Positions 18,295-26,390 of a stretch of 64,000 nucleotides of DNA are shown piece after piece. Origin of the DNA: Mycolicibacterium boenickei (GTDB lineage Bacteria > Actinomycetota > Actinomycetes > Mycobacteriales > Mycobacteriaceae). Position 1 is the stretch's first letter; every line of letters starts with the position of its first letter. Made by a program: the position numbers and the translations under genes. The notes under the pieces were generated by a model. It was not told where the DNA came from, ran no database searches, and worked only from the letters and a program-made list of their open reading frames with translations. Location of the stretch: positions 5,642,001 to 5,706,000 of the forward strand of contig NZ_AP022579.1 in the NCBI RefSeq assembly GCF_010731295.1, in the 5' to 3' direction.

Positions 18295-19197
18295 ATGAAC
18301 CTGCCAACGAAGGTCGACATCCGCGAGGTGTGCCTGCGGGACGGATTGCAGATCGAGACCCCGATCCCGTTGTCCGCCAAGGTCGCGATCCTGGAGGCCA
18401 TCGTGGCGACCGGGGTACGCGAGGTCGAGGCGACGGCGTTCGTCTCACCGTCGAAAGTGCCGGCACTGGCCGACGCGGCCGAACTCGCCGAGGAACTCCA
18501 CAGGTTTCCCGATGTGGAGTTCTCCGCTCTGGTGGCCAGCCCGAACGGCGCCAAACGCGCCATCGCCGCCGGCCTGCGTTCAGTCGAGTACGTGGTGTCC
18601 GCCTCGGATGCCCACTCCCGTGCCAACGTCGGCCGCACCTCGGCCGAGGCGACCGCGCAGATCGCCGACATCGTGGCCATCGCGCACGACAGCGGCACAT
18701 CGGTGGAGGTGATCGTCGCCACCGCGTGGGACTGCCCGTTCGACGGTCCGACAGATCCGCAGCGAGTGCTCGACATCGTCTCGGCCGCAGTCGGTTTCGG
18801 AGTGAACCGGATAGCGATCGCGGACACCATCGGCACCACCACCCCGCGGCGGGTCACGTCACTGGTCGAGAAGGTCCAGCCGCTGATCGGGGACCTGCCG
18901 CTGGGCGCGCACTTCCACAACACCCGCGGAGCGGGACTGGCCAGCGCATACGCGGCCGTGCAATCCGGCGTCACGCGGCTGGACGCCTCGGTCGGCGGCC
19001 TCGGCGGCTGCCCGTTCGCGCCGGGCGCCAGTGGCAACATCGCCACCGAGGATCTGGTCTACATGTTGCGCGACAGCGACATCGCCGTCGACGTCGAGCT
19101 GTCGGCAGCCATCGACGCTGCCAGGATCGCCCAGGACGCCGTGGGCCATGACCTCCCCAGCGCACTGCTGCGGGCCGGCGACCGGATCCTGGGCTGA
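18295..19197 (+). CDS. Hydroxymethylglutaryl-CoA lyase-like aldolase
   Basis: 300-residue TIM-barrel lyase of the HMG-CoA lyase/DRE family, performing a retro-Claisen or retro-aldol cleavage of a 3-hydroxyacyl-CoA. Catalytic Arg15-Asp16 occur in REVCLRDGLQ, the metal-binding HxHN in AHFHNTRG, and the signature loop SVGGLGGCPFAPGASGN contains the conserved cysteine. The ATG is one base after the CoA transferase stop. True leucine-pathway HMG-CoA lyase normally sits with methylcrotonyl-CoA carboxylase genes, which are absent here. A different branched 3-hydroxyacyl-CoA from ring cleavage is therefore possible. Confidence 0.88.
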   Translation: MNLPTKVDIREVCLRDGLQIETPIPLSAKVAILEAIVATGVREVEATAFVSPSKVPALADAAELAEELHRFPDVEFSALVASPNGAKRAIAAGLRSVEYVVSASDAHSRANVGRTSAEATAQIADIVAIAHDSGTSVEVIVATAWDCPFDGPTDPQRVLDIVSAAVGFGVNRIAIADTIGTTTPRRVTSLVEKVQPLIGDLPLGAHFHNTRGAGLASAYAAVQSGVTRLDASVGGLGGCPFAPGASGNIATEDLVYMLRDSDIAVDVELSAAIDAARIAQDAVGHDLPSALLRAGDRILG

Positions 19198-19204
19198 GGC
19201 GTCG

Positions 19205-19816
19205 ATGACCGCCGCCGAGCTGGGCACCAAGGGCCGCCAGACCCGGTCTGCCATCGAGCTCGCCGCGCGAAAGCTGTTCGCCGAGCGTGGCTTTCACGGC
19301 ACCACGCTGGCCGACATCACCTCGGCTGCCGGCAAGAGCCCGGCGGTGTTCTACCGCTATTTCACCGACAAGGAAGACCTGCTGGCGGCCCTGGCCGAAT
19401 CGTTCCTGCACGACGTGGTGGAACCGTCCGGACTGAACCTGCACCTGCCGGACTCACCCGAGGACACCGAATTCTTCACCACGGTGGTCACCGGCTACTG
19501 GAACATCTTCAAACAGAACATCGGCATCATGATCGCGGTCGCCCAGCTGGCCGCGACCCAGCAGCGATTCGCCGACGTACAGAACAAGTTCCGCCGGTTC
19601 GGCATCGACATCGTCATCGCGTCGGTACACCATGCCCAGGGGCAGGGTCATGCGCAGGGACTGCAGCCAGAACACGTCGGCGCGGCGATCGCCTTGTTGT
19701 TCGAGAACTTCACCACGGTCTTCGTCGGCCAGTCCGGGCTCGGCATCGAGATCGGCGATGCCGAGGCCATCGCCACCCTGTCCACCATCTGGAAGCGGAC
19801 CCTGTACGGCTTCTGA
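19205..19816 (+). CDS. TetR-family regulator inside the catabolic operon
   Basis: 203-residue TetR/AcrR regulator. The helix-turn-helix is at residues about 14-60 (LAARKLFAERGFHGTTLADI, then SPAVFYRYFTDKEDLLAAL). The ATG at 19205 lies seven bases after the lyase stop, so it is co-transcribed with the pathway genes. It is likely an acyl-CoA-responsive repressor of the operon and possibly binds the palindrome at 14727. The ligand-binding half has no recognisable signature. Confidence 0.9.
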   Translation: MTAAELGTKGRQTRSAIELAARKLFAERGFHGTTLADITSAAGKSPAVFYRYFTDKEDLLAALAESFLHDVVEPSGLNLHLPDSPEDTEFFTTVVTGYWNIFKQNIGIMIAVAQLAATQQRFADVQNKFRRFGIDIVIASVHHAQGQGHAQGLQPEHVGAAIALLFENFTTVFVGQSGLGIEIGDAEAIATLSTIWKRTLYGF

Positions 19817-19849
19817 CCCGCGCTACCGACCCGAGAAAGAGAGATCATC

Positions 19850-21094
19850 GTGGATTTCGCTTTACCCGACCATCTTTCGACCGTCCTTGCCGAGATGGAC
19901 GAGTTCATCGAGACCCAGATCAAGCCGCTCGAGCGCGACCACATGCAGTACTTCGACCAGCGCCGCGAATATGCCCGCACCGACTGGGAGAACGGCGGGA
20001 TACCCAATCGCGCCTGGGAGGATCTGCTCGACGAGATGCGGCGCCGGGCCGACGCTGCCGGCTGGCTGCGGTACGGGTTGCCCGCCAAGTTCGGCGGACG
20101 CGACGGCAGCAACCTCGACATGGCGGTGATCCGGGAACACCTGGCGCACAAGGGCCTCGGGCTGCACAACGACCTGCAGGACGAATCCTCGATCGTCGGC
20201 AACTTTCCGCAGGTCATCATGATGGACCGGTTCGGTACCGAGGCGCAGAAATCCGAATGGGTCGAGGCGATGCTCACCGGCAAGCGCTCCATGGCGTTCG
20301 GCTTGACCGAGCCCGACCACGGTTCGGATGCCACCTGGCTGGAGACCACAGCAGTTCGGGACGGCGACAGCTGGATCATCAACGGTCGCAAGCGGTGGAA
20401 TACCGGAGTACACCGGGCCACCCACGATCTGATCTTCGCCCGGACCTCCGGCGAACCCGGACAAGCTCGTGGGATCAGCGCATTTCTGGTCCCCACCGAC
20501 GCGCCGGGATTCACCGTCCCGTTCTACTGGTGGACGTTCAACATGCCCACCGATCACGGCGAGGTCGAGTTGAACAACGTGCGGGTGCCCGCCGACGCCG
20601 TGCTCGGCGAGATCAACCGCGGCCTGGAGGTCGGCCAGACCTTCCTGCACGAGAACCGGATTCGCCAGGCCGCCAGCAGCTTGGGCGCCGCCCAGTTCTG
20701 TATCGACCGCGCCGTGGACTACGCGAACCGGCGCATGGTGTTCGGCAAGCCGCTGGCGGTCAACCAGGCCGTGCAGTGGCCGTTGGTGGAATTGCAGACC
20801 GAGGCGCAGATGGTCCGGCTGCTCGTCCGGTACGCCGCGACGCAGTTGGACCAGAACCACCACATGGAGGTGTCCGACAAGGTATCGATGGCCAACTACC
20901 GCGCCAACCGCCTCGTGTGCGAGGCCGCCGACCGGGCCATGCAGGTCCACGGTGGCATCGGCTACAGCCGTCACGAACCGTTCGAGCACATCTACCGCCA
21001 CCACCGCCGCTACCGCATCACCGAGGGCGCCGAGGAGATCCAGATGCGCCGAGTCGCACAGCGGCTGTTCGGGTTCGGCAAGGCCAAGCAGTGA
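19850..21094 (+). CDS. Acyl-CoA dehydrogenase, LvaC/ACAD11-like context
   Basis: 414-residue FAD acyl-CoA dehydrogenase. GAAAGAGAG precedes the GTG start. Family blocks are FGLTEPDHGSDATWLETTA, WIINGRKRWNTGVHRATHD, ENRIRQAASSLGAAQFCIDR, VHGGIGYSRHEPFE and the C-terminal RITEGAEEIQMRR, with the usual catalytic glutamate position in TEG. It is followed without a gap by an APH-fold kinase and a DUF6285-like protein. In the levulinate pathway, and in mammalian ACAD10/ACAD11, such a dehydrogenase works with an APH kinase to remove the hydroxyl of a 4-hydroxyacyl-CoA. I infer the same pairing here. Confidence 0.9.
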   Translation: MDFALPDHLSTVLAEMDEFIETQIKPLERDHMQYFDQRREYARTDWENGGIPNRAWEDLLDEMRRRADAAGWLRYGLPAKFGGRDGSNLDMAVIREHLAHKGLGLHNDLQDESSIVGNFPQVIMMDRFGTEAQKSEWVEAMLTGKRSMAFGLTEPDHGSDATWLETTAVRDGDSWIINGRKRWNTGVHRATHDLIFARTSGEPGQARGISAFLVPTDAPGFTVPFYWWTFNMPTDHGEVELNNVRVPADAVLGEINRGLEVGQTFLHENRIRQAASSLGAAQFCIDRAVDYANRRMVFGKPLAVNQAVQWPLVELQTEAQMVRLLVRYAATQLDQNHHMEVSDKVSMANYRANRLVCEAADRAMQVHGGIGYSRHEPFEHIYRHHRRYRITEGAEEIQMRRVAQRLFGFGKAKQ

Positions 21095-22071
21095 GCGAGG
21101 CCGGCCTGCTGGTCCCCCGACTGGTCGACGTCCTGACCCCGGTGCTGGGCGACGGGGTGGGCGTGGAGAACCTACGCGAGCTGACCGGCGGAGCCAGTCG
21201 CACGACGTGGTCCTTCGATGCCGTGACAGACGCGGCTTCCCGCCCGCTGATCCTGCGCACCGGTGCGCCCGACGAGGTCCACGCCGGGATGGAGCTTGAG
21301 GCCGGTGCCCAACGGGCGGCTGCCGTGGCCGGCGCTCCGGTCCCCCACGTGCTGGTCGCCGACGATTCCGTTGCCGCGCTGGGAGATCCCTTCCTGATCT
21401 GTGACTTCATCGGTGGCGAGACCATCGTTCGGCGCATTCAGCGCAGGCTCGACGAAGCAGGCCGGGCACGGCTGCTCACCCAGTGTGCGCAGGCGCTGGC
21501 CGCCATCCACCGAGCCGAACCGCCCGCGTTACCCGGCCTCGTCGAGCAGGACCAGGTGTCCCAGTGGCGGGAGCAACTCGACGAGATGGGCGATACCACA
21601 GCCACTTTCGAGTGGGTGTTTCGCTGGCTGGACGCCAACCGGCCGCCGCCGTCGCCACTGCGGTTGGTGCACGGCGACTTCCGGATGGGCAACGTGATCG
21701 TCGACGACTCGGGACTGGCCGCGGTGCTGGACTGGGAGCTGGTGCACCTCGGCGAGGTGTACGAGGACCTCGCCTGGTTCTGTATCCGGGCCTGGCGATT
21801 CGGGGCGCCGGCCCACCTCGGGGCCGGTGGCCTGGGCAGCATCGAGAGCTTTCTGGATGCCTACGAAGCCGCCGGTGGCGCCACCCTCGACCGGTCGGCG
21901 ATCCGCTGGTGGCTGGTGCTGGCCACGCTGCGGTGGGGCATCATCTGCCGCTATCAGGCCGAACGTCATCTGAGCGGGCAGACCCGATCGGTGGAGCTGG
22001 CGACCATCGGCCGTCGGGTCTGCGAGACCGAGTGGGACCTGTTGAGTCTGCTGGACGGGAGCAGCTGGTGA
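21091..22071 (+). CDS. APH-fold kinase, candidate hydroxyacyl-CoA kinase (LvaA-like)
   Basis: 326-residue aminoglycoside-phosphotransferase-fold protein. The GTG overlaps the dehydrogenase stop by four bases. The kinase active site is intact: the catalytic loop LRLVHGDFRMGNVIVDD (HGD with the downstream Asn) and the metal-binding Asp in AAVLDWELVHLGEVYEDLAW. The N-lobe has LTGGASRTTWSF as nucleotide loop. Its position between an acyl-CoA dehydrogenase and a DUF6285-like gene argues for a metabolic role, phosphorylating a hydroxyacyl-CoA, rather than antibiotic resistance. The specificity is inferred from context only. Confidence 0.85.
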   Translation: MSEAGLLVPRLVDVLTPVLGDGVGVENLRELTGGASRTTWSFDAVTDAASRPLILRTGAPDEVHAGMELEAGAQRAAAVAGAPVPHVLVADDSVAALGDPFLICDFIGGETIVRRIQRRLDEAGRARLLTQCAQALAAIHRAEPPALPGLVEQDQVSQWREQLDEMGDTTATFEWVFRWLDANRPPPSPLRLVHGDFRMGNVIVDDSGLAAVLDWELVHLGEVYEDLAWFCIRAWRFGAPAHLGAGGLGSIESFLDAYEAAGGATLDRSAIRWWLVLATLRWGIICRYQAERHLSGQTRSVELATIGRRVCETEWDLLSLLDGSSW

Positions 22072-22415
22072 GCAACCTGTACGGACGGCCGACGGCGGCC
22101 GAGTTGGTCGCCGCGGTCGCGGAGTTCCTCGACAGCGAGGTGCGCGACGGAGACTCGGTCGCGGCTCCGGTGAAGTTTCAGGCCCGCGTGGCGGCCAACG
22201 CCCTGCGCATGGTCGAACGCGAACTGTCGGCCGGTCAGGCCGCCTCGGCGGCCGAGGCGGCCTTGGCCGGGGTCGGGTTCGCCGACGAGGCAGCGCTCGC
22301 GGCAGCGATCCGGGCCGGCGACCTCGATGACCGGGCCGACGACGTCACCGCCTGCCTGCGGGTCCTGGTACGTCAACGGCTCGCCGCCGCGCATCCGGGA
22401 TACGACGAGCAGTGA
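22068..22415 (+). CDS. DUF6285-like small protein (LvaB-like)
   Basis: 115-residue alpha-helical protein, GTG start overlapping the kinase stop (GTGA, 22068-22071). It is rich in Ala, Glu and Val and has the blocks GRPTAAELVAAVAEFLDSEV and KFQARVAANALRMVEREL, which I associate with DUF6285. Proteins of this kind accompany APH kinases and acyl-CoA dehydrogenases; LvaB is the small partner needed by the LvaA kinase. It probably forms a complex with the kinase at 21091. Last gene of the operon, followed by a long hairpin. The family name is from memory. Confidence 0.75.
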   Translation: MSNLYGRPTAAELVAAVAEFLDSEVRDGDSVAAPVKFQARVAANALRMVERELSAGQAASAAEAALAGVGFADEAALAAAIRAGDLDDRADDVTACLRVLVRQRLAAAHPGYDEQ

Positions 22416-22425
22416 CTCCCTGTCG

Positions 22426-22488
22426 CGCCGAGTTCTACGCCACGGTTGTGGTCGCCGCGCGAGTACAGCCCCGGCGTAGAACTCGGCG
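22426..22488. repeat. 16-base perfect inverted repeat, likely bidirectional terminator
   Basis: Arms 22426-22441 (CGCCGAGTTCTACGCC) and 22473-22488 are exact reverse complements around a 31-base loop. It fills most of the 98-base gap between two convergent genes. There is no U-tract. It could stop transcription from both sides or be a dispersed palindromic element. Confidence 0.7.
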
Positions 22489-22513
22489 TGAGTCGGGAAG
22501 GTCGCCCGAGCAG

Positions 22514-23149
22514 TCAGAGCCTGCGGATCCGGGCCAGCCACGCCGGCTCGTCCACCCGGGCTCCGACCTGCTCGCCCAACGCCTCGGCATGGGCCGGGCC
22601 CACCACGCCGCGGTATGTCGTGGTGTCCAGCGCCTCCAGTTCCCACCCGTCGGCGAAGGCCTGGCGGATCACCTCGGCGCTGACCTGGGGTCCGAACCCA
22701 CGGCCCGCGTCGGACAGCGCCAGCACGTGCACCGTCGCACCCGGACGGGCGGCCCGGTGCAGGCTGGCCACGTAGCGCGGCCGGTCGACGTCGTCGAAGA
22801 CGTGGAACAACGCACTGTCGACGATCGTGTCGTACCGCGGGCCCTCCGTCTCACCGAGCCGGGTCGCGTCGGCGACGGCGAAGTGCGCATCGATACCCCG
22901 CTGCGCGGCGTTGTCGCGGGCCTGGGCGACGGCCTGTTCGGAGAAGTCGATACCGAGCACGTCATACCCGAGGCGGGTCAGCAGCATGGTGTGTTCACCA
23001 GCGCCACAGCCGACATCGAGCACCTTGCCGCCCAGGCGGCCGGTGCGTTCCAACTCGACGATGGCCGGTTGCGGCTCGCCGATCACCCATGGCGCGGTAC
23101 GGGACTCGTAGGCTTCGTCGAACAGCGAATGTGCAGGCGTGGAGTTCAT
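22514..23149 (-). CDS. Class I SAM-dependent methyltransferase
   Basis: 211-residue small-molecule methyltransferase of the methyltransferase_25 kind. The SAM loop is KVLDVGCGAGEHTMLLTRLG at about residues 41-60, followed by VLGIDFSEQAVAQAR (acidic ribose contact) and the post-motif DSALFHVFDD. The N-terminal AHSLFDEAYESRTAPWVIGEPQ is typical of mycobacterial proteins of this group. It is convergent with the catabolic operon and divergent from an NTF2-like gene; no operon partner. Substrate unknown. Confidence 0.87.
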   Translation of the reverse strand: MNSTPAHSLFDEAYESRTAPWVIGEPQPAIVELERTGRLGGKVLDVGCGAGEHTMLLTRLGYDVLGIDFSEQAVAQARDNAAQRGIDAHFAVADATRLGETEGPRYDTIVDSALFHVFDDVDRPRYVASLHRAARPGATVHVLALSDAGRGFGPQVSAEVIRQAFADGWELEALDTTTYRGVVGPAHAEALGEQVGARVDEPAWLARIRRL

Positions 23150-23206
23150 GACACGAGTCTGAAACCTGAATAGCCGTTGAGGTCAACCCCTACCGAGGAG
23201 CCGATG

Positions 23207-23596
23207 ATGTCCCGCACCGAAGTCGAGATCGTCGACGACGTCGCGCACCGCCTGTTCGACGCGATCGAGCGCGGCGACAAAGCCGGGGTGGCCCAGCTGT
23301 GGGCCGACGATGTCGCGGTATGGCACGCCGGCGACGCCAGGGACAACGACCGCAGCCGCGCGTTGAAGGTCATCGACTGGTTCATCAACGCGACCCGCGA
23401 GCGCCGATACGAGGTGCTCGATCGGCAGTTCTTCGCCGGCGGATTCGTCCAGCAGCATGTCCTGCACGCCGGAGCACGAGATGGCACATTGATCGCATTG
23501 CGAGTGTGCATCGTGATCAAAGTGGGTACCGACGGTCTGATCCACCGCATCGACGAGTACTTCGATCCGAAGGACATCGCGCCGCTGCTCACCTGA
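23207..23596 (+). CDS. NTF2/SnoaL-like protein
   Basis: 129-residue cone-fold protein (NTF2-like, ketosteroid-isomerase or SnoaL type). Two adjacent ATGs occur at 23204 and 23207; GAGGAG at 23195-23200 spaces better for the second. Typical features are the first helix VAHRLFDAIERGDKAGVAQLWADD, WHAG and the C-terminal DGLIHRIDEYFDP. Such proteins isomerise, hydrate or bind small lipophilic molecules. The nearest neighbours give no pathway. Confidence 0.75.
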   Translation: MSRTEVEIVDDVAHRLFDAIERGDKAGVAQLWADDVAVWHAGDARDNDRSRALKVIDWFINATRERRYEVLDRQFFAGGFVQQHVLHAGARDGTLIALRVCIVIKVGTDGLIHRIDEYFDPKDIAPLLT

Positions 23597-23635
23597 CCCG
23601 AGCCGGTCAACCGGCCCGACGAGAATGGAGGAGTC

Positions 23636-24151
23636 ATGGCCACGACCAGCGACATCCTGACCGCGAGCGCCGGAAACTGGACGCTGGTCCCGGACCGATC
23701 CGCGGTGACATTCCGGAACAAGACGCTGTGGGGCCTGGCGACGGTCACCGGACGCTTCACGGAGTTCACCGGGGAAGGCTCCGCCGGGGCCGGGGTGAGC
23801 GGCCGGGTGGCGATCGCGGCGACATCGGTGCGTACCGGCATCGGAAAGCGGGACGACCACCTGCGATCGGCCGATTTCTTCGACGTCGCGGCGCATCCCG
23901 AGATCACCGTGGAGGTGACCGGTTTGGAACCGTCGGACGACAGGCTGCGCTTGACAACGGTCCTCACGGTTCGCGGAGTGTCCAAGCCGGTCGAATTACC
24001 GGTCGACGTGCAGACCCTCGACGACGGCACGCTGCGGCTGTCAGGCCGGTGCGAGGTACAACGAGATGACTTCGGCGTGTCGGGCGACCTGCTCGGGATG
24101 GTCGGCCCGAAAACCGTCCTTTCGGGTGAACTTGTGTTCACCCGAGTCTGA
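23636..24151 (+). CDS. YceI-family lipid-binding protein
   Basis: 171-residue YceI-type lipocalin-like beta barrel. Characteristic blocks are WTLVPDRSAVTFRNK near the start, TGIGKRDDHLRSADFFDVAAHPEI in the middle (canonical RDxHLRSxDFFD) and VRGVSKPVELP. No signal peptide is present, so this copy is cytoplasmic. GGAGGAG precedes the ATG. YceI proteins bind polyprenoid or amphiphilic molecules. The location 40 bases after the NTF2-like gene suggests a two-gene unit. Confidence 0.9.
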   Translation: MATTSDILTASAGNWTLVPDRSAVTFRNKTLWGLATVTGRFTEFTGEGSAGAGVSGRVAIAATSVRTGIGKRDDHLRSADFFDVAAHPEITVEVTGLEPSDDRLRLTTVLTVRGVSKPVELPVDVQTLDDGTLRLSGRCEVQRDDFGVSGDLLGMVGPKTVLSGELVFTRV

Positions 24152-24215
24152 TGCAACACAACAGAATTCGCTGAGTTGTCCGGCCGGCAACGCCTTGCGC
24201 AGTAGCATCGGCGTC

Positions 24216-24614
24216 ATGGCCGGCCCCGCGCCGCTGCGCATCCTGGTGTACAGCGACAACCCGCGCACCCGCGAACAGGTACGTCTCGCACTGGGCAAAC
24301 GGGTGCATCCGGAACTACCCGAACTGGAATACGTCGAGATCGCCACCGCACCGATGGTGGTCGCACGAATGGACGCGGGCGGCATCGACCTGGCCATCCT
24401 CGACGGTGAAGCCACCCCGGCCGGGGGCATGGGAGTGGCCAAACAACTCAAGGACGAGGTCGCGAATTGCCCGCCCGTCCTGGTGTTGACCGGACGACCC
24501 GACGATGCCTGGCTGGCTAGCTGGTCACAGGCCGAGGCAGCGGTGCCCCACCCGATCGATCCGATCCGGCTGGGTGATGCGGTGGTGTCGCTGCTGCGCG
24601 CCCCGGTTCAGTAA
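24216..24614 (+). CDS. Stand-alone receiver-like domain, Rv3143-like
   Basis: 132-residue single-domain response-regulator-like protein with no output domain. The phospho-acceptor candidate is Asp63 in LAILDGEATPAGGMGVAKQL, and the switch threonine is in VLVLTGRPDD. Two positions are atypical. The early acid pocket has a single Asp followed by Asn (YSDN), and the usual Lys-Pro near the end is His-Pro (AVPHPIDPI). In M. tuberculosis the similar gene Rv3143 also lies just upstream of nuoA, which supports orthology and a link with complex I expression. Whether it is phosphorylated is unclear. Confidence 0.82.
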   Translation: MAGPAPLRILVYSDNPRTREQVRLALGKRVHPELPELEYVEIATAPMVVARMDAGGIDLAILDGEATPAGGMGVAKQLKDEVANCPPVLVLTGRPDDAWLASWSQAEAAVPHPIDPIRLGDAVVSLLRAPVQ

Positions 24615-24784
24615 TTTTCCGCGAATTGCCCTGTTGCCGTTGACTTTCGCGGCATGGCTGCGGCCGCAGCGACACGCTGCCCCGATATGAAACGATACTA
24701 ACCAAAATGTGTGGCACAGGCCGCAAACCTCGCTAGGCTGTGGGTTAGCTCACATCGACAGCCCCCGAGGGAGCGATAAGTGGC
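24615..24784 (+). promoter_or_regulatory. Upstream region of the nuo operon
   Basis: A 170-base gap before nuoA. TAGGCT at 24734-24739 fits the mycobacterial -10 pattern TANNNT, with TGTGGC at 24710-24715 as a possible -35 at 18-base spacing. GAGGGAGCGATAAG before the ATG serves as ribosome site. The leader would be about 40 bases. A local A/T-rich patch, ATGAAACGATACTAACCAAA, lies just upstream and could bind a regulator. Confidence 0.4.
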
Positions 24785-25153
24785 ATGAATTTATACACGC
24801 CCATCCTGGTTCTCGGAGCGATCGCGGCCGCGTTCGCCGTGGTTTCCGTGGGGATCGCGCTCGTCATCGGTCCGCGCCGCTACAACCGGTCCAAGCTAGA
24901 GGCCTACGAATGCGGGATCGAGCCGATGCAGCCCGGGGCCGCCGGTGTGACCGGCCAGCGCATGCCGATCCGCTACTACCTGACCGCGATGTTGTTCATC
25001 GTGTTCGACATCGAGATCGTCTTTCTCTATCCGTGGGCGGTGGCGTTCGACAGCCTCGGTCTGTTCGCCCTGGTGGAGATGCTGTTGTTCATGCTCACGG
25101 TGTTCGTGGCATACGCCTATGTCTGGCGGCGAGGGGGCCTGAATTGGGATTAG
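24785..25153 (+). CDS. nuoA: NADH-quinone oxidoreductase subunit A
   Basis: 122-residue membrane subunit of complex I with three transmembrane helices. The conserved loop between helices 1 and 2 contains [11 protein letters not shown] with the cysteine typical of NuoA. The second helix [21 protein letters not shown] carries the paired acids (FDIEIVF) near the quinone channel. First gene of the 14-gene operon. Its last codons overlap the TTG start of nuoB. Confidence 0.98.
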   Translation: MNLYTPILVLGAIAAAFAVVSVGIALVIGPRRYNRSKLEAYECGIEPMQPGAAGVTGQRMPIRYYLTAMLFIVFDIEIVFLYPWAVAFDSLGLFALVEMLLFMLTVFVAYAYVWRRGGLNWD

Positions 25154-25698
25154 AGGAACGTCTGCCCGGTGGAATCCTGCTCTCGACGGTGGAGGCAGTC
25201 GCAGGCTACGTGCGTAAGGGGTCGTTGTGGCCGGCCACCTTCGGTCTGGCCTGCTGCGCCATCGAGATGATGTCGACCGCCGGGCCACGTTTCGACATCG
25301 CCCGGTTCGGTATGGAGCGCTTCTCCGCGACGCCGCGGCAGGCCGACCTGATGATCGTGGCGGGCCGGGTGAGCCAGAAGATGGCCCCGGTGCTACGCCA
25401 GATCTACGACCAGATGGCCGAGCCGAAATGGGTGCTGGCCATGGGCGTTTGCGCCTCCTCTGGCGGGATGTTCAACAACTACGCCGTGGTCCAGGGCGTC
25501 GATCACGTGGTGCCCGTCGACATCTACCTGCCTGGGTGCCCACCACGACCGGAGATGCTGCTGCACGCAATTCTGAAGCTGCACGACAAGATTCAGCAGA
25601 TGCCGCTCGGGGTGAACCGCGAGGAGGCCATCCGGGAGGCCGAACAGGCCGCACTGTCCATCACGCCCACCATCGAACTCAAAGGCCTGCTGCGATGA
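25144..25698 (+). CDS. nuoB: NADH-quinone oxidoreductase subunit B
   Basis: 184-residue peripheral-arm subunit carrying cluster N2, the last iron-sulfur centre before quinone. Cluster cysteines are in [18 protein letters not shown] and LPGCPPRPE. The start is a TTG at 25144 lying within the end of nuoA; it yields [17 protein letters not shown], which matches the N-terminus I remember for M. tuberculosis NuoB and its 184-residue length. No ATG or GTG in frame would give it. Confidence 0.97.
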   Translation: MGLEERLPGGILLSTVEAVAGYVRKGSLWPATFGLACCAIEMMSTAGPRFDIARFGMERFSATPRQADLMIVAGRVSQKMAPVLRQIYDQMAEPKWVLAMGVCASSGGMFNNYAVVQGVDHVVPVDIYLPGCPPRPEMLLHAILKLHDKIQQMPLGVNREEAIREAEQAALSITPTIELKGLLR

Positions 25699-26390
25699 GC
25701 ACGGCCAACGGAAACGACACGAGCACCGGTCAGGGTCCCGAGGTGATCGGGACGCGCCGCGGCATGTTCGGCGCCTCGGGAACGGGCGACACCTCCGGTT
25801 ACGGCCGGCTGGTGCGGTCGGTCGCGCTGCCGGGCAGTTCTCCCCGACCGTATGGCGGGTACTTCGATGAGGTGGTCGACCGGCTCGCCGAAATCCTCGG
25901 TGAGGAGCGCTATGCCGTGTCGATCGAGCGCGTGGTGGTTCATCGCGACGAGCTGACCCTGGAGGTCAGCCGAGTTCAGCTGCCGGCGGTGGCCAGCATC
26001 CTGCGGGATGACCCCCAGTTGCGGTTCGAGCTCTGCCTGGGCGTGAGTGGGGTGCACTATCCCGACGACACCGACCGCGAACTGCACGCGGTGTACCCGC
26101 TGATGTCGATCACCCACAACCGCCGGATTCGGCTGGAAGTCGCAGCGCCCGACGCAGATCCGCACATTCCGTCGCTGTATGCGGTGTATCCGACGACCGA
26201 CTGGCACGAACGCGAGACCTACGACTTCTTCGGCATCGTGTTCGACGGACATCCGGCGTTGACCCGGATCGAGATGCCCGACGACTGGGTCGGCCATCCC
26301 CAGCGCAAGGACTATCCGCTGGGCGGCATTCCGGTCGAATATCACGGCGCACAGATTCCGCCGCCCGATCAGCGGAGGTCCTACAACTGA
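25695..26390 (+). CDS. nuoC: NADH-quinone oxidoreductase subunit C
   Basis: 231-residue peripheral-arm subunit (30 kDa type). Starts at the ATGA overlap with nuoB. The family signature is in [21 protein letters not shown] and RKDYPLGG near the C-terminus. The first 45 residues are low in structure and typical of the actinobacterial form. NuoC packs against NuoD and helps hold the quinone site; separate from nuoD here, unlike the E. coli fusion. Confidence 0.97.
   Translation: MSTANGNDTSTGQGPEVIGTRRGMFGASGTGDTSGYGRLVRSVALPGSSPRPYGGYFDEVVDRLAEILGEERYAVSIERVVVHRDELTLEVSRVQLPAVASILRDDPQLRFELCLGVSGVHYPDDTDRELHAVYPLMSITHNRRIRLEVAAPDADPHIPSLYAVYPTTDWHERETYDFFGIVFDGHPALTRIEMPDDWVGHPQRKDYPLGGIPVEYHGAQIPPPDQRRSYN

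Noticed and set aside
21091..22071. Reading the two APH-fold genes (21091 and 48453) as aminoglycoside resistance
   Set aside because: Both are embedded among CoA and redox genes by start/stop overlap or conserved synteny, which points to metabolic kinases; no resistance-type neighbours or mobile ends are present.
14771..22415. The operon as leucine catabolism because of the HMG-CoA-lyase-like gene
   Set aside because: No methylcrotonyl-CoA carboxylase or isovaleryl-CoA dehydrogenase set is present, and the operon begins with a ring-cleavage dioxygenase.
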